Assembly (NCBI GenBank): GCA_030267565.1
Contig: BRXU01000009.1
Location: 1,572,001-1,636,000 of the forward strand
Direction of reading: 5' to 3'
Source of the DNA: Pleodorina starrii
Taxonomy: Eukaryota > Chlorophyta > Chlorophyceae > Chlamydomonadales > Volvocaceae
Length of the DNA: 64,000 bases
Shown one piece after another: positions 46,079-57,600 of this stretch. Made by a program: the position numbers and the translations under genes. The notes below the pieces were generated by a model. It did no database searches, was not told where the DNA came from, and saw only the letters and a program-made list of their open reading frames with translations. The first letter of the stretch is position 1. Each line of letters starts with the position of its first letter.

Positions 46079-49000
46079 CTAGTTGGGAGTGCCACGGGAG
46101 TGTCTCACAAGTAAAGAGGCAGTCCACAAGGTGCTGGGGTGGTTTGGGCCCAACACACGCTGCTGCAACTCCAGAGCCTCACGGTACAGCAGCACCGCTT
46201 CACCGGGCTGGCCGTTCTTGTGCAGGAAGCTTGCCAAGATAATAATCTTCAAGACGGTGTATGGGTGCTCGGGGCCCAGCACACTCTGGTACATCTCCAG
46301 CGCCTGGCGGTGCAGCGTCTCCGCCTCTGTGGACAACCCCTGGTTGTCTAGACATATTGCCAACGACGACAAAGCGCGGGGTGTGTCAGGGTGCTGAAGT
46401 CCAAGGACACGCCTCGATATCTCCAGCGTCTGGCGTTGTATTGCCACGGCCTCCTCGTTCTTGCCCAAACTACACAGGCAACTTCCAAGGTTGTACATCA
46501 CCGACAGGGTGTCCAGGTGCTCGGGGCCTAGCAGACGTTGCCTCAGCTCCAGCGCCTGGCGGTACAACGGCTCCGCCTGAGCCTCGTTGCCCATGTTCAT
46601 GAGGCAGCTGGCGAAGATGTTGATTGACGTGGCAGTGTCCGGGTGCTCTGTGCCCAGAAGTCGCTGCCGCAGCTCCATGCAAGCACGTGCAGACTCCATG
46701 GCCTTGCCAGCATCTGTATCTAACAAGGCCCTGCTGTGCATGTATGCAGCAGAGGCAGCGCCGAGTTGCTGTGCGGTGCTCGTACTTGGCGTATCAAGGC
46801 TTGCCAGAATGCGCTCGCAGATGGTGCCCAGCTGCGCCTTGAACCGCCACAGGATGCCCAGGGCGTCGTTGAGGAGATTGGCATTGCGCAAGGTGAAGTA
46901 GGTTGCCAGCAGTGCGGGGTCGATGTCCAGGTCGGCCAATAGCAACATTGCTGCATTGATACTGGCCGCCTCATGACGAGCCGCTAGCACGGCCAGCCGC
47001 CACTCCTTCGCGGATGTGTACATGTCCGACCACTCGCTGAGCTTGCTGAAAACATGCTGTACAAAGCGTTTCTTGGCTTGCTGGTTCGCCTCCGGCCCCA
47101 GTTTGGCTGCCTCCTGCCGCACGAGCATGTGCATGATGTACTGGCCCCTGCTGCCGTCCGCCCACTGCAGCAGGCTGTGTCGATAGAGGCTGGTCAGTAG
47201 CGCGTGTGCCTGGCCGGGCCCCGTGAGGCCCAGCAGTGCCGCCGCTGACTCCTCGTCAAACGACGAGGGAAAGACAGCAAGCTGCGCTGCCGCCTGCTGG
47301 TGCTGGTACTGGTGCTTGCCCAACGATGCCAGCACCACACGCACCAGGGAGACCGTAGTCCCGCCGGCATGCGGGTGCCTGCTGGGCATCGCTGCTGCCT
47401 CACGTTCGCAGCCGTCATTCGCACCATCCTGGTCGTGATGCTGCAGCAGGCTCTCCAGCTCCTGGACACATGGAATGAATTGCGAGCGACGCACGGGGAG
47501 AGTAAGCCCAGACATATAATACAGCAGAGGTGCTTGCGCGCAGTTTACATACAGTATTCACTACATGCATGGCGCGGCAAAATTATTTCGCAATACTGCA
47601 CGGCAGCCCTGGTAAAATTATTTCGCAACACTGCAGCCCTGGTAAAATTATTTCGGAATACTGCAGCCCTTACGTACCTCCAGCTTCAGTCGGCCGGTGT
47701 TCAGCGCGTCGGCCGCGAGCTGAAGGACAAGGGGCACACACTGACACGCCTCTGCCACCCTGCCCGCCTGCGCCTCCGACAAGTCTGGCGCCAGTCGCCG
47801 CACCAGGTCAGCGGCGGCATCCGGCTGGATGGCACCCACGTGTCGCTCCTCCAAACCCGACAGCAGCTGTTGTGGCGAGCTGCTGCTAGCCGCGGTTGGC
47901 TGGGTCAGGTGGACGGGACGTGAGGTCACCAGAAGCCGCAGTGATGGGTTCCCGATCACGAGCTGTGACAAATAAAGAGGCATGGCAGTCGAACAACGAA
48001 AATGGCAGCTTTGAACGTAGCACATGATGCAGTGACTGGCTCCAATTGCCGTTACATACGGGAGACATGTAGAGAGACTGTTAAAACAGATATCATCGCA
48101 TGTATACATGTACGTATGGTACGTATGGCACGCACCTTTTCCAGCAGCACCTGCAGTACGCCAGCCACTTCCCCATGCTGCTGCATAAATGCGTCCTCCG
48201 CGTTGTCCACCACCATCAGCAACTTTGTAATCTTCTCCTGGCCAGCCGCCGGCTCCTCACATGTTGCGAGCAGCCGCTGTAGCGCCGCTAAGATGCGCGG
48301 GGTGTTATCCGACTTTTCCTGTACGGGAAGTGTATACATGCACGGCATGTGTTCCACGCTGTACATGCCGCATGCAACCCTTCAAATGCAGCTCTGTGAT
48401 AACCAGTTCCTTATGCAGAGTTTCACAAACCGGCTAAATAAAGCTCACCGGCTGCAGGTTCAATGACGCGCAGAACCGCGCCTCCACCTCGATGCCGCTC
48501 TTTGCCTCCCGCAGATCCACCCACAGCACACCCGCAGGCAGCCAGCCCTCCCGCAGCAGCCGCCAGCCCACGTCTGCTGCCAGGCACGACTTGCCCATGC
48601 CACCATCACCGAGCAGTAACAGCGATGAACCGCCCCCGCTGTTGCCGCCTGTCGTGAGGCGTGCCACAATGTCTGCGGCCGCCTCGTCCCGCCCCGTGTA
48701 AGAGAGCGGCACCGGTGGCAGCTGGTAACGAGCAGCAGATGCAGCTGCCGCCATAGGGGCGGCAGGGCTGCTGCTGCTGCTGCCGCTTTGAGCATCGCCA
48801 CCGCCCACAAGCCTGACCACTTGTGGTAGCAGGGCGTCGTCACCCCTGAACGATAGCTTTAGCTCCCACACGCTGATGGTGTCCTTGTTGCCACGCTCCA
48901 CCGCCCGCTGGAAAGCAGTACGCGCTGAATCTTCAGCGAGCAGGCGGCCAAGCTCCGCCACCGTCTCGGCGTCGAGGACGGCGCCCGGCACTTCCGCGAG

Positions 49001-51639
49001 CAGCTGCGGGAAGCTGTCCCAGAAAGCGTACCAGGGCACCTCATCCCTGCCGCCAAATTGGTGGTGCCAAAACAGCCGCAGCTCCGGCTGGGTGATGAAG
49101 CGCTGGGGTTCCCTCTCAAGGTGCGACTTGAGCAGCACCGACACCTGCGTGCGTGCAAAGGGAAACACTGTCATGTATGAGAATGTGAAAGCCACGTAAA
49201 ACCCTAAAAACGGTTCGGGCTCGCCCTCCCAATCCTGCAAAGAGACTACTGTGTCTGCTTGCAAGTAGCCTGCCTGCCACCACCCACGCCCTCAAGAGGC
49301 TTTTTTTGTCCCTCGGCGCATGTGCAATATATATATGCATGGCTGGACTCACCACCTCTATGGTCATCTGTGCGTTAACATCCAGCAGCTGCATCACAGC
49401 GCTCATCTTGGCGCCGTCCACCACCACCTCATCAATTCCGCCCAGCTTCTCCACCAGCGCCCGCGCATCCGCGGCCGGGTCCTGCGGTCCGGTCATCACG
49501 GTGATCATTGGGCCGTTGATACGAATGAACTGTTTTAACGGTCCAAATCACACGCAATCTTTGCCGACATGTTGTTTACTGTTCCTGACCTGGTAAACCG
49601 CCGCCCTCCTGAGCAGTGCCAGGGACTCCTGCACACCGCACTGCACCGCCTGCAGCCGGGCGTTATTGTCGGTGGCCAGCAGCAGCATCAGCTCCTCGCC
49701 CAGCCGGGCCAACTCCTCCACAAGGCCCTGGTACTGCTCCGCGTCGCTGCCGGACGTCAGCAGTCGCAGCAGGCAGTTGCGGCTGGCGTAGACGCGCGCA
49801 TACGACAGGATTTTCTGCGGACATGGTGTTTATTTACGTACTGCTTGGTGTCAGGGAGGTGAAATGCTAGCTGGTTGGGGTTAAGCCGGCTCATGCGTGG
49901 ACAAGGGCCGATTCTTTTTAATGTTTATGATTCGCCGCACCTCGAGGTGGTCCTGGAAGCGGCTCACGATCGCCCGGCAGCTCTCAATCCGTGCTAGCTC
50001 CTCCGAATACGCCACCATGATATCCAGCACCGAGAGCGCGCGGTCACGTAGCGCCTGCAGATTTTCGGGGTTGGCCATCGCTGACTCCACGGCCTCAAGC
50101 ACCCGGACCACCAGGATGGCCGCTGCAGAGCCTGCGTGAGGGGAAACAGGCGGCAAAGCGGGAGTTGAGACTGGCTAAGGGTTGCAGCGTGCCCGGCCCG
50201 GTGCCCTTCTGAGGTGCAACAGCTGATGATGACGTGCTTGTGAGGCCTTATGCATGTTGGTTGTTTGCCCATTCAGCTGCCAAGAACGGTAGACCTACCA
50301 AGAGAGTGCGACATATATATCCCGGACGGTGCCGCAGCATACAGTAGTAGCACGATCGATGCAGCATATTTTCCCCGGCGTCGCATCGCGCTCCTGTGAT
50401 TAGACCCGCCCCCCCCAAAAAATAAATACCGCCAAGCTGTCAGTGCGGATTGCTGGGTGTCCTGCAGCTTATTGACGATGAAATCCCCGATACGTACGCG
50501 AGGGACAAGGCCTGGATGTGCTAGCTTCTGCGCCCCTTACCTCCAAACGGCAGGGACGGTCCGACATCCTCCAGCACGGCACGAAGAATTTTGAGGCCTT
50601 TCCGTGCCACAGCCTGCACGAATGCAAACGTGCGGCGCAGTGATACTAGTAGCGTCTAGCTTTGATGTAGAAGGATTAGAAGTAAAAATAGTGACGCCCA
50701 GTGCTAGGCTGCTGTGGCTGCTGCTGAGGCTGAGGCCTGTACACCCCCACATACCAACGAAGCCAGCTTTATCAAAGGATTAGTCCTGGAAGCTGGAACA
50801 CCTACACCCTGTGCCCCACGCGCCCCACTTCACATACCATAAGAGGCTCCTTTATCACACCGACATCCTTCGCCCCCGATGTCATCGTTTGCGTTATAGT
50901 GAGAGTGGCCGTGGCAGAAGCGGACGAAGTGATAGCTGCCGCTGATCCCATGGCAGAAGGGACGCCAAGCGCAGCGGCTTGAGCTACGGGCACGGTGGCA
51001 ATCCCACGTGCATCAGCAGTAGTGGCAGAAGCTCGTAGGGCCTTGTCGCGATACGCCAGAAGGCGTGCAGCGTCGGCCTCGGACACGCCCTTGAGGGCAA
51101 GGTACTGCAACGGGGGAGGGGAGGGTGGGAGAGATAAGAAGTACGTAGAGAGTCGGATGGAGCGCTCGGTTCGGCGAAACGGATTTGGCGCAGGCGCATT
51201 TGCCATACAATCGATTTTTAACATATGCAGCAGCATTTGAAGAAAGGAAGAGAAAGGGACACAAAGGCAAATAAAGGCCAAATGTATGCGCCACCTACAA
51301 GCAACGGCTCCAAGTCCAGTCTATCTAAAGTGTCCTGAGTTACACACCTCAGCGGTCCAGACGGTTGCAAGAACGCAGCCATCATCGAGCGCCAGAACTG
51401 GCGCATATTGCAGCAGGTCGCTCGGCAGCTTCGAGAACCAGAAAGCAACCTCCTGCATATGCCCACGGACAGCGCAGGGTTTGCAAGACGAAAACTTGCG
51501 GATGCGCGGTGGAAACAGGAAGCATGTTCCTTGCCTCCACGTCCCAGTCTTGAAGCGCTTTTCCAGCAGGCGCTGGTCTACCGCTTATCACGCGCGCTGC
51601 TGCCGACGCGGACGCATGCGTCGAAGGTCGGCAGCCCAT
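46079..51639 (-). CDS. SAM - helical bundle - NB-ARC - TPR protein (NLR-like STAND)
   Basis: Predicted signal-transducing ATPase. Exons 5' to 3': 51535-51639, 51348-51452, 50838-51104, 50541-50613, 49941-50131, 49590-49814, 49353-49529, 48449-49144, 48136-48318, 47678-47962, 46079-47461; all phases join, 1,229 residues. Residues about 30-95 fit a SAM domain (DWDVEEVAFWFSKLP, LDDGCVLATVWTAEYLALKG, LLAYRDKAL). Residues about 160-320 are amphipathic helices. NB-ARC: Walker A GDGGMGKS (560-567), kinase-2 LLMVVDNAED (about 646-655), RNBS-B LRLLVTSR (682-689), and ACQCVPLVLQLAADAL in the GLPL position. About residues 1030-1215 hold kinesin-light-chain-type TPRs with LGxEHPDT. The ATG at 51639 is the first Met in frame. 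Intron 1 seems to have a GC donor (GAG/GCAAGG). By family, TPRs would sense and NB-ARC would oligomerise; no ligand is known. Confidence 0.9.
47577..47670. repeat. Triplicated AAAATTATTTCG unit in intron 10 of the NB-ARC gene
   Basis: Three tandem copies of about 31-33 bp (AAAATTATTTCGCAATACTG, then CAGCCCTGGT). The last copy ends 8 nt before the donor of exon 47678-47962, so the repeat may supply intronic sequence next to the 5' splice site. Confidence 0.9.
49590..50131 (-). other. Pre-NB-ARC four-helix segment, HeLo/MLKL-like
   Basis: Exons 49941-50131 and 49590-49814 encode ILVVRVLEAVESAMANPENL, LRDRALSVLDIMVAYSEELA, IVSRFQDHLEKILSYARVYA, then RNCLLRLLTSGSDAEQYQGL and VEELARLGEELMLLL. The order (long helix, helix with L-R-x-x, short break, helix with L-x-x-h, then LLRLLTSGSDAE and a final leucine helix) follows the pattern of MLKL/HeLo-type N-terminal bundles. 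This rests on pattern resemblance only, not a search result. Plant RPW8-type CC domains are a related alternative. Confidence 0.5.
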
Positions 51640-54617
51640 AGTCTTCACACGCCACTGGTTGGCTGTAACTTCAGTAGTCTTTGCCAACAAAACGATGATT
51701 TATGTTGAAAAATCCTGGGAAGCGCATCAGGTTGTTTGCTGGCGGCGGAGCCTGACGAGAGTAGGTAACCACGGGAATCGGATTGTCGGATGTGCGGTGT
51801 CACGGAATGGACACTCCATGCATGTTTATCGGATTAACAGTTCTCTTATGGGACTGATGAGCGTTGCCAAGCAACAAGATGGAAGGCGCCGGCTTATGGA
51901 TTGACGAAAGTCGCCCTTCGGATTGACCGAGTTGCCCATATAATTGCCTCTTATATGTTCCAAGATAACAATATGTCTCAATATCCCGTCAAGCCATGTA
52001 GAGCTGCATGTCTGGACAGGTATGTCGTATGTGAGCCAAGGGCCGTACGTGCGTACGGTCGAAGTCACTTCACGTTTATTTAGCGGCCGAGTTACCAGGC
52101 TACAGCACACTCATTCCGCTTTTCTCATAAGGGATTGGCAATTGCCCAGTTCGGATAGACGAAAGTCGCCCTCTGACTTGGTGCTTCGCTGCTTCCGTCA
52201 TTCAGATTGACGTGACCGCCGTTAAATTTGTCGCCGAGGCCCTTGGATAAGCGAAAACACCATTCCCTTCAATAGGCCAGTGGGACGGTAAGGTTATTAA
52301 ATAACCGATTCCGACCGCCGTGGATGTCATCAGCAGGCGAAGCCCGGCTCTTACTTGTTTGTTGCTTGGACCGTCTTGGACACTAACGAGTTATGAGATT
52401 AACTATTCCGAAAAAACGTATGTGGGGCTTCGCAAGTGTCTTAGGTGTCACACACGCTCTGATGACGCGTGCTGGCGTATCTACCGTATGGTGTGCCCAG
52501 GCACGACTGTGACGCGCCAGTACAGTCCTCACCAAAGTCGCCACACCCGGCGTTACAACATCCAAATCGGCAGGCTCCCCTGTGGTTCCACCACACCCAG
52601 CCCCTACCGCAAGCCGACTCTCGCACCCAAGTCCGCGCACCACGCACAGCTTGCGTTCACAATGCACAAGGGAAGGCGCATCGGCACCATACATGAGCCG
52701 CCAAACCATGCGGCCTCCCCGGGTTGTCGCCCGTCTCCTGCGCTGTCGGATGCTGCCGGATGACGTTTGCACGTGCCCAAGGGCCGGGACAGACGTGCAG
52801 CAGCGGAACGGAAACAGGGCGCCTGTGGGTGTGTTGGACCGCTCGATCCAAACGACGGTTTCGTCGCTCTGGTGTCCTGCACCTCCCGGTGTCCTTGATG
52901 GAAACATGCTGGTGGCATGGCGTGGCGTGTTCCTGTGCCAACGCACAGAGTCATGGCCGACGGCGTGTATGAATGCTTGGCGGTACCGCCTGGCGTTGGG
53001 TGCAAAGGTAACGACACCCCGAACTCCGTGCTACTCTCGAAGCGTGTTTGCTAAACACGCGAGCCCTGTAATACATTTATGCCACGCGGGCGCCGCTGGC
53101 ATAAATAAAGGTGCCTGCTGACAGGCCCGCTGAGAGAGGCTCCCAGCCGACCACGGGGCAAAACTTATCAACGAGTACGCCTGCGTGGTTGCCAATTCAG
53201 TCATTTACATGCGGTACAGCGAGTAGCTAGCACAGGCAAGACTTTCAGCGGTACGCATCTGCGGAAATTTCACGCCGCGACAAAGGCCTGCGGGTTTGTA
53301 TGTAGGGTTTGGTTCGGCGCAGGCCGCCTGAGGAATGCTTCAGCCGTGTACCATTGCGCAGTGAAGCGTGCCTTGGCCGCTATCAAAAGCCAAATAGAGA
53401 GGGCCAAGCTAGGGCAGGCCGAAGACGAACCTGAGCCGTCAAGTTCCCGCCCCCGACAAGAGCTTTGAACGACTTGGACGACATCGACGAAGCAAAGCCG
53501 CACAACAAATACGCTTGTACACAATGTTTTGTGGTATTCGCGACACTTCGGTTTTAAAATAACCATGTTATAACCCCATGGCCGTAACAGATATACCGTA
53601 CGGTTGACGAACTTATGTGACGTTGTCTTTCTTCGCAACTCGGGCGGGCCCTTAAGACTCCTAAAGATGCAGCAGAAAATTCTAAAGTTTTTTAGGGGCA
53701 GGACAAGGGCATCGTGTTGCTGGGTGTGGGTTTCGTTGTGGTGAATGGGGCTTCTTTACTGCTCGAAAGCGCACGGCCGGAGCTGTGGCTGCCGCAAAAC
53801 TACTAATTTCTACAATGCTTGACAGGTGGCTTATTTGGGCTTGGTACACGCAAAGGAAACGGGTTCACATGACAGCAGACACCCCGCGCGGACACCACGA
53901 TACGATACCTGTTCCGCATGCGCTTCTTTGCCAAGCCTTAGGCCGAGTGTTCAGTGATTAGCCTCAACAGTCTTGCAAGGTTTGCTCGCGGCTCTGAGAG
54001 GACCGTTTCAGTTGATTATTCACGTTATGCTCGCCCGAGCGTACCCACTCCTTGTTGCGTTTCCCCTCAGAAGAGATTCAGTATTTGGTCCTTCGGTTCA
54101 GCATAGCAGGAGACCGCATTCGATCCGTTCAATGTCTTGGTTGTCGGTACGCACTTTTGACGAACGGGCAGCGCCGCACCGCGTAGATTGTAATAACAAG
54201 TGTCCCTTGACTACATTACATAATGGATGTTCTTCTATAACAAGGCGTAGACCAGCCTACGGTGCGACCTTGCTTGTGTAGCTAGGACGTTCTGCAGATA
54301 GTCCTCGACATCCAACTGAATGGCAAATAATTGTATTTCGTTAGTAATGCTACGCAGTAATAAAGTATGGCGCCAATAGAATATCACTTGCGTTTCCGTT
54401 TGCGTTTCCTTCGTCGCTCGGCTTCCTGCGTTTCCGACCCAGAGCCTTGGAATCATCAATACAGACATACGGAACCGTGGTGTGTTGAGATTTTACATTG
54501 CATCCCACAGCCTACTTATGCTTTGCCGAGGACGCCATGACGCTTTGGCCGCGACCCCGCGGCGACGTGCATCGTAATCTTATTCTCCATTTCTCCATCA
54601 TAAGCAGCTGAACAGCG
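51640..54617. other. Divergent spacer between NB-ARC gene and channel 2
   Basis: Nearly 3 kb with no supported gene. It contains two related ACGAAAGTCGCCCT strings (51904, 52156), a palindrome GGTTATTAAATAACC near 52292, a hairpin CGTGTTT-GCT-AAACACG near 53041-53057, and the segment 52702-52743 that matches 45493-45530 in inverted orientation. Open frames around 52320-53120 on both strands show no recognisable protein. The promoters of both flanking genes must lie at its ends. Transposon-derived debris is the best guess for 52300-53100. Confidence 0.5.
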
Positions 54618-57600
54618 ATGCCATCCGCGGCTTCAGTTACAGCAAAGCGGACAGCTGGACCGGGCGGCGAATCTCATAGCGCAAGGCCCTTCGTGTCGGC
54701 GCTAGCTGCGCGAGGAGGCTTGGGTACATCCACACACCTATGTCTTCTTACAAAATGGTCGTGGAAGGCATGGGACCTCCTGGTATGGCTTGTCGACACG
54801 GCCCTGCCAGTCGCGCTGCCCACCAGCCCGGCGCGAACGTGGTAGGTTGTACACAAGAAGCGCATCATCGAGCCGATGCGGATGTTATTTTTACCGATGC
54901 TATCGGGATGCCAATGCGGAGTGTCACCCCTGCTGCGACCTCTGCCCCGCCGGGTCCGTCGTTCGGCCCCTCGCCCCCTCGCCCAGAAGGCTAGCTTCAG
55001 TACATGCATGTCACATCGCGCTAGCGTCTACACTCGCCACCGCCACAGTGCGCCTGCGCAGGCGCATACCCCTTGCGTTAAATGAATATTCCGCACCGTG
55101 TGCGCGGGCAATCCACGGGCAGCTGGGCTCCGGACCAGTGTCGAGCGTGTACCGGTAGACCGGGCGGTACGCTGCTGCCCGGGCACCTACCTGAAGTACA
55201 TTGTTGCACCCGCCAGGTTTACGCACACTCCCCTGTCGCTCCGCACCCAACCAACCAACCAACCGACCAACCAACCAACCAACCAACCAACCAACCAACC
55301 AACCAACAGGTGGACCGTGTGGTTCCTGCTCCTGGTCCTCTACTCGGCCGTCGATGTGCCCCTGCACATCGCATTCGAGTCCTGGAGGAGGCTGCAGCCG
55401 GTGACCTGTCTGAGCTGGCTTTGTTGCGTCACCTTCTGGTGGGTACACAGTTCGGCGTCTGTGGCACGTGTTGGCCCGGGCAATCAAGCTTACGCTTTCG
55501 CGCAAAGTGTGGCATGTTCGCCAATCTTCGTGAATCGTGATACATACAGTGCAGCCAGCCTTCCATGGCCTTCCTCTTCGCCGACTCCTGCCGACTCCAT
55601 CCGTTGCCAACTAAGAACTAACCGCATCCTCAAACTCAACTAATAATACGTACAACCAACCTACCGTACTTGCAAACAAGTGTTATCCCCGTCCTCGCCT
55701 CTCGCTCTAGGCTGTATGTGCCTGGCGTGGCCGTGTGGGTCAACTCTTGCAAACCACCTTAAAGCTTCCATCCGTGCTACCCTTTCATTTCCGGCTGGAA
55801 CATGATTTAACGTTCGTACGACATGGTACGACGGACGCTGCTGTACAATGCTCTGGCGTGATCGCCAGTGTGGACATTATCGTGCGCTTCAGGTAAGGGT
55901 CGGGGTGAGCGTGGAGTGTTGGCTGCAAAATCGGTGCCGAGTCGGTGCCACTGCTACTCCTTCGTACCCTTGGCGTACATAACCCGTCAGTTACTTCGAC
56001 AGCGTCTCTATGACTCCCGGCCGCCGCTACGGAGGCTGTTAGTTCTCACGTTTGTTGCCCGTCGACCTCCCTTCTTACTTCGGTGGGGGCCGCAGGACTT
56101 CGCACGTCACCAGCCAGGGTGAAGTCATCCGCACGCCGCGTCTTGTGGCACTCAACTACCTGCGCGGCATGTTCCTGCTGGATTTGGTTTCGGCGCTGCC
56201 CCTGGACGAGATCATTGACTTGCTCTTGGGCGGCCAGGGGCATCACAACGCCTACTGGGTCGGCCTGCTGAGAATCCCACGCCTGTTCATTACAATGCGG
56301 TGCGTGCGTTCTGCAGCAGCTGCGGCTGCTAGTACGGCAGCGGCGGCGGCCTAGTGCCCTGCCTTCTGTTTTTAGGGAGATGGCGTGCGCGCGCCTGTAT
56401 GCGTGTGCTGGGAGGTTTTAATTTGGGAGATTGGCATATCCCGCAGTCGCTGAAAGGTTTGTAAGGAGGTGTTCCAAGCGGCAGGTTGGCCCAAGAAACT
56501 CCGACTGACGCCGGCCATTTCCTGCGTTTCTGAATGTCGTACTGTACTGCACGCAGGCAGTTGAACAGAATCATACCAGTCAAGTACTACAACCTTGCCA
56601 ATGTCGCCAAGCTCTTAGGTGCCATGCTGCTGAGCACCCACTGGGCGGCTTGCATGTGGTATTACCTTGCGTTCGATGAAGTGAGAGGTGAGTCGTGAGT
56701 GACTCACCTACCTCGAGTCCCAGTCACGACGACTGGTCAACGGCCCATTCGTAAGTGTGCACGCAACGGTGTCCGTCCTTACTTGCCCATCCAGCGACCA
56801 GCGCAGCCGGTTCCATCACCCGCCATTCCGACACCTATCACCACCGACCTTCATTTCAATCCAAGAGCTGTGACACCCACCAGCCGAATAGTGAGGCCCG
56901 CTGAAGAATTCAAGCCACGGCGGGCAACGTAGGCCGCAAGCGTCGATCTCAACGCCGTTGCGGTGCTGCCGCGCGTGCACCTATCCATCCAATCCCCCCA
57001 GGAAACTGGCCCTGGATTTTCACCGCCGGGGGGTGCAGCGGCTGCAGCAGCGACCTCGGCCGGTACCTCTTCGCTTTCTACCGCTGTTTCCTGATTCTGT
57101 TAGGCGACCGCCCTCAAGCTTACAACAATGTGGAGCGCATCTTCGTGCTCGTGCTGCTGCTCCTGGGAGCCTGCCTCTACGCTGTCATCGTAAGTCACTA
57201 GCTATCTAGCAGAGGTCCGGAAAGCGTGTTATTTGTCGTGTTTAAGAGTGTCACCCACAACGAAACTACCCCCATGCTATCTGAACCCTATCTCCCAAAC
57301 CTCACCATGCTTTGTATATATATTACATGTTTCAACCTGCCCGCCAATTTCACCCGTGGTCCCCTCTGCGTCCAGATGGGCAGCATGACGCTCCTCGTGA
57401 GCAACATGTGGAGCATGGCGTCGCGCCACAAGCAGCGGGCGGCCATGCTGCAGGATGCGCTGCGGTACAACGGCGCGAGCGCAGGGACCGATTTGCGCTC
57501 CAGGGTGGACCAGTACTTTGATTTCATGGCAACCCATGAGCATCCAGGTGCCGTACGAGAAGTTTAACTGACTTGATAAGAAGTAGCAACACCGAAGGCC

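Noticed and set aside
51299..51347. 36-nt micro-exon DTLDRLDLEPLL in the NB-ARC gene
   Set aside because: It would leave a 13-nt intron, which is too short to splice; exon 51348-51452 joins directly in phase to 50838-51104.
52320..53121. Overlapping open frames between the NB-ARC gene and channel 2
   Set aside because: Similar lengths on both strands, no recognisable domain, and partial similarity to another non-coding spacer point to repeat debris.
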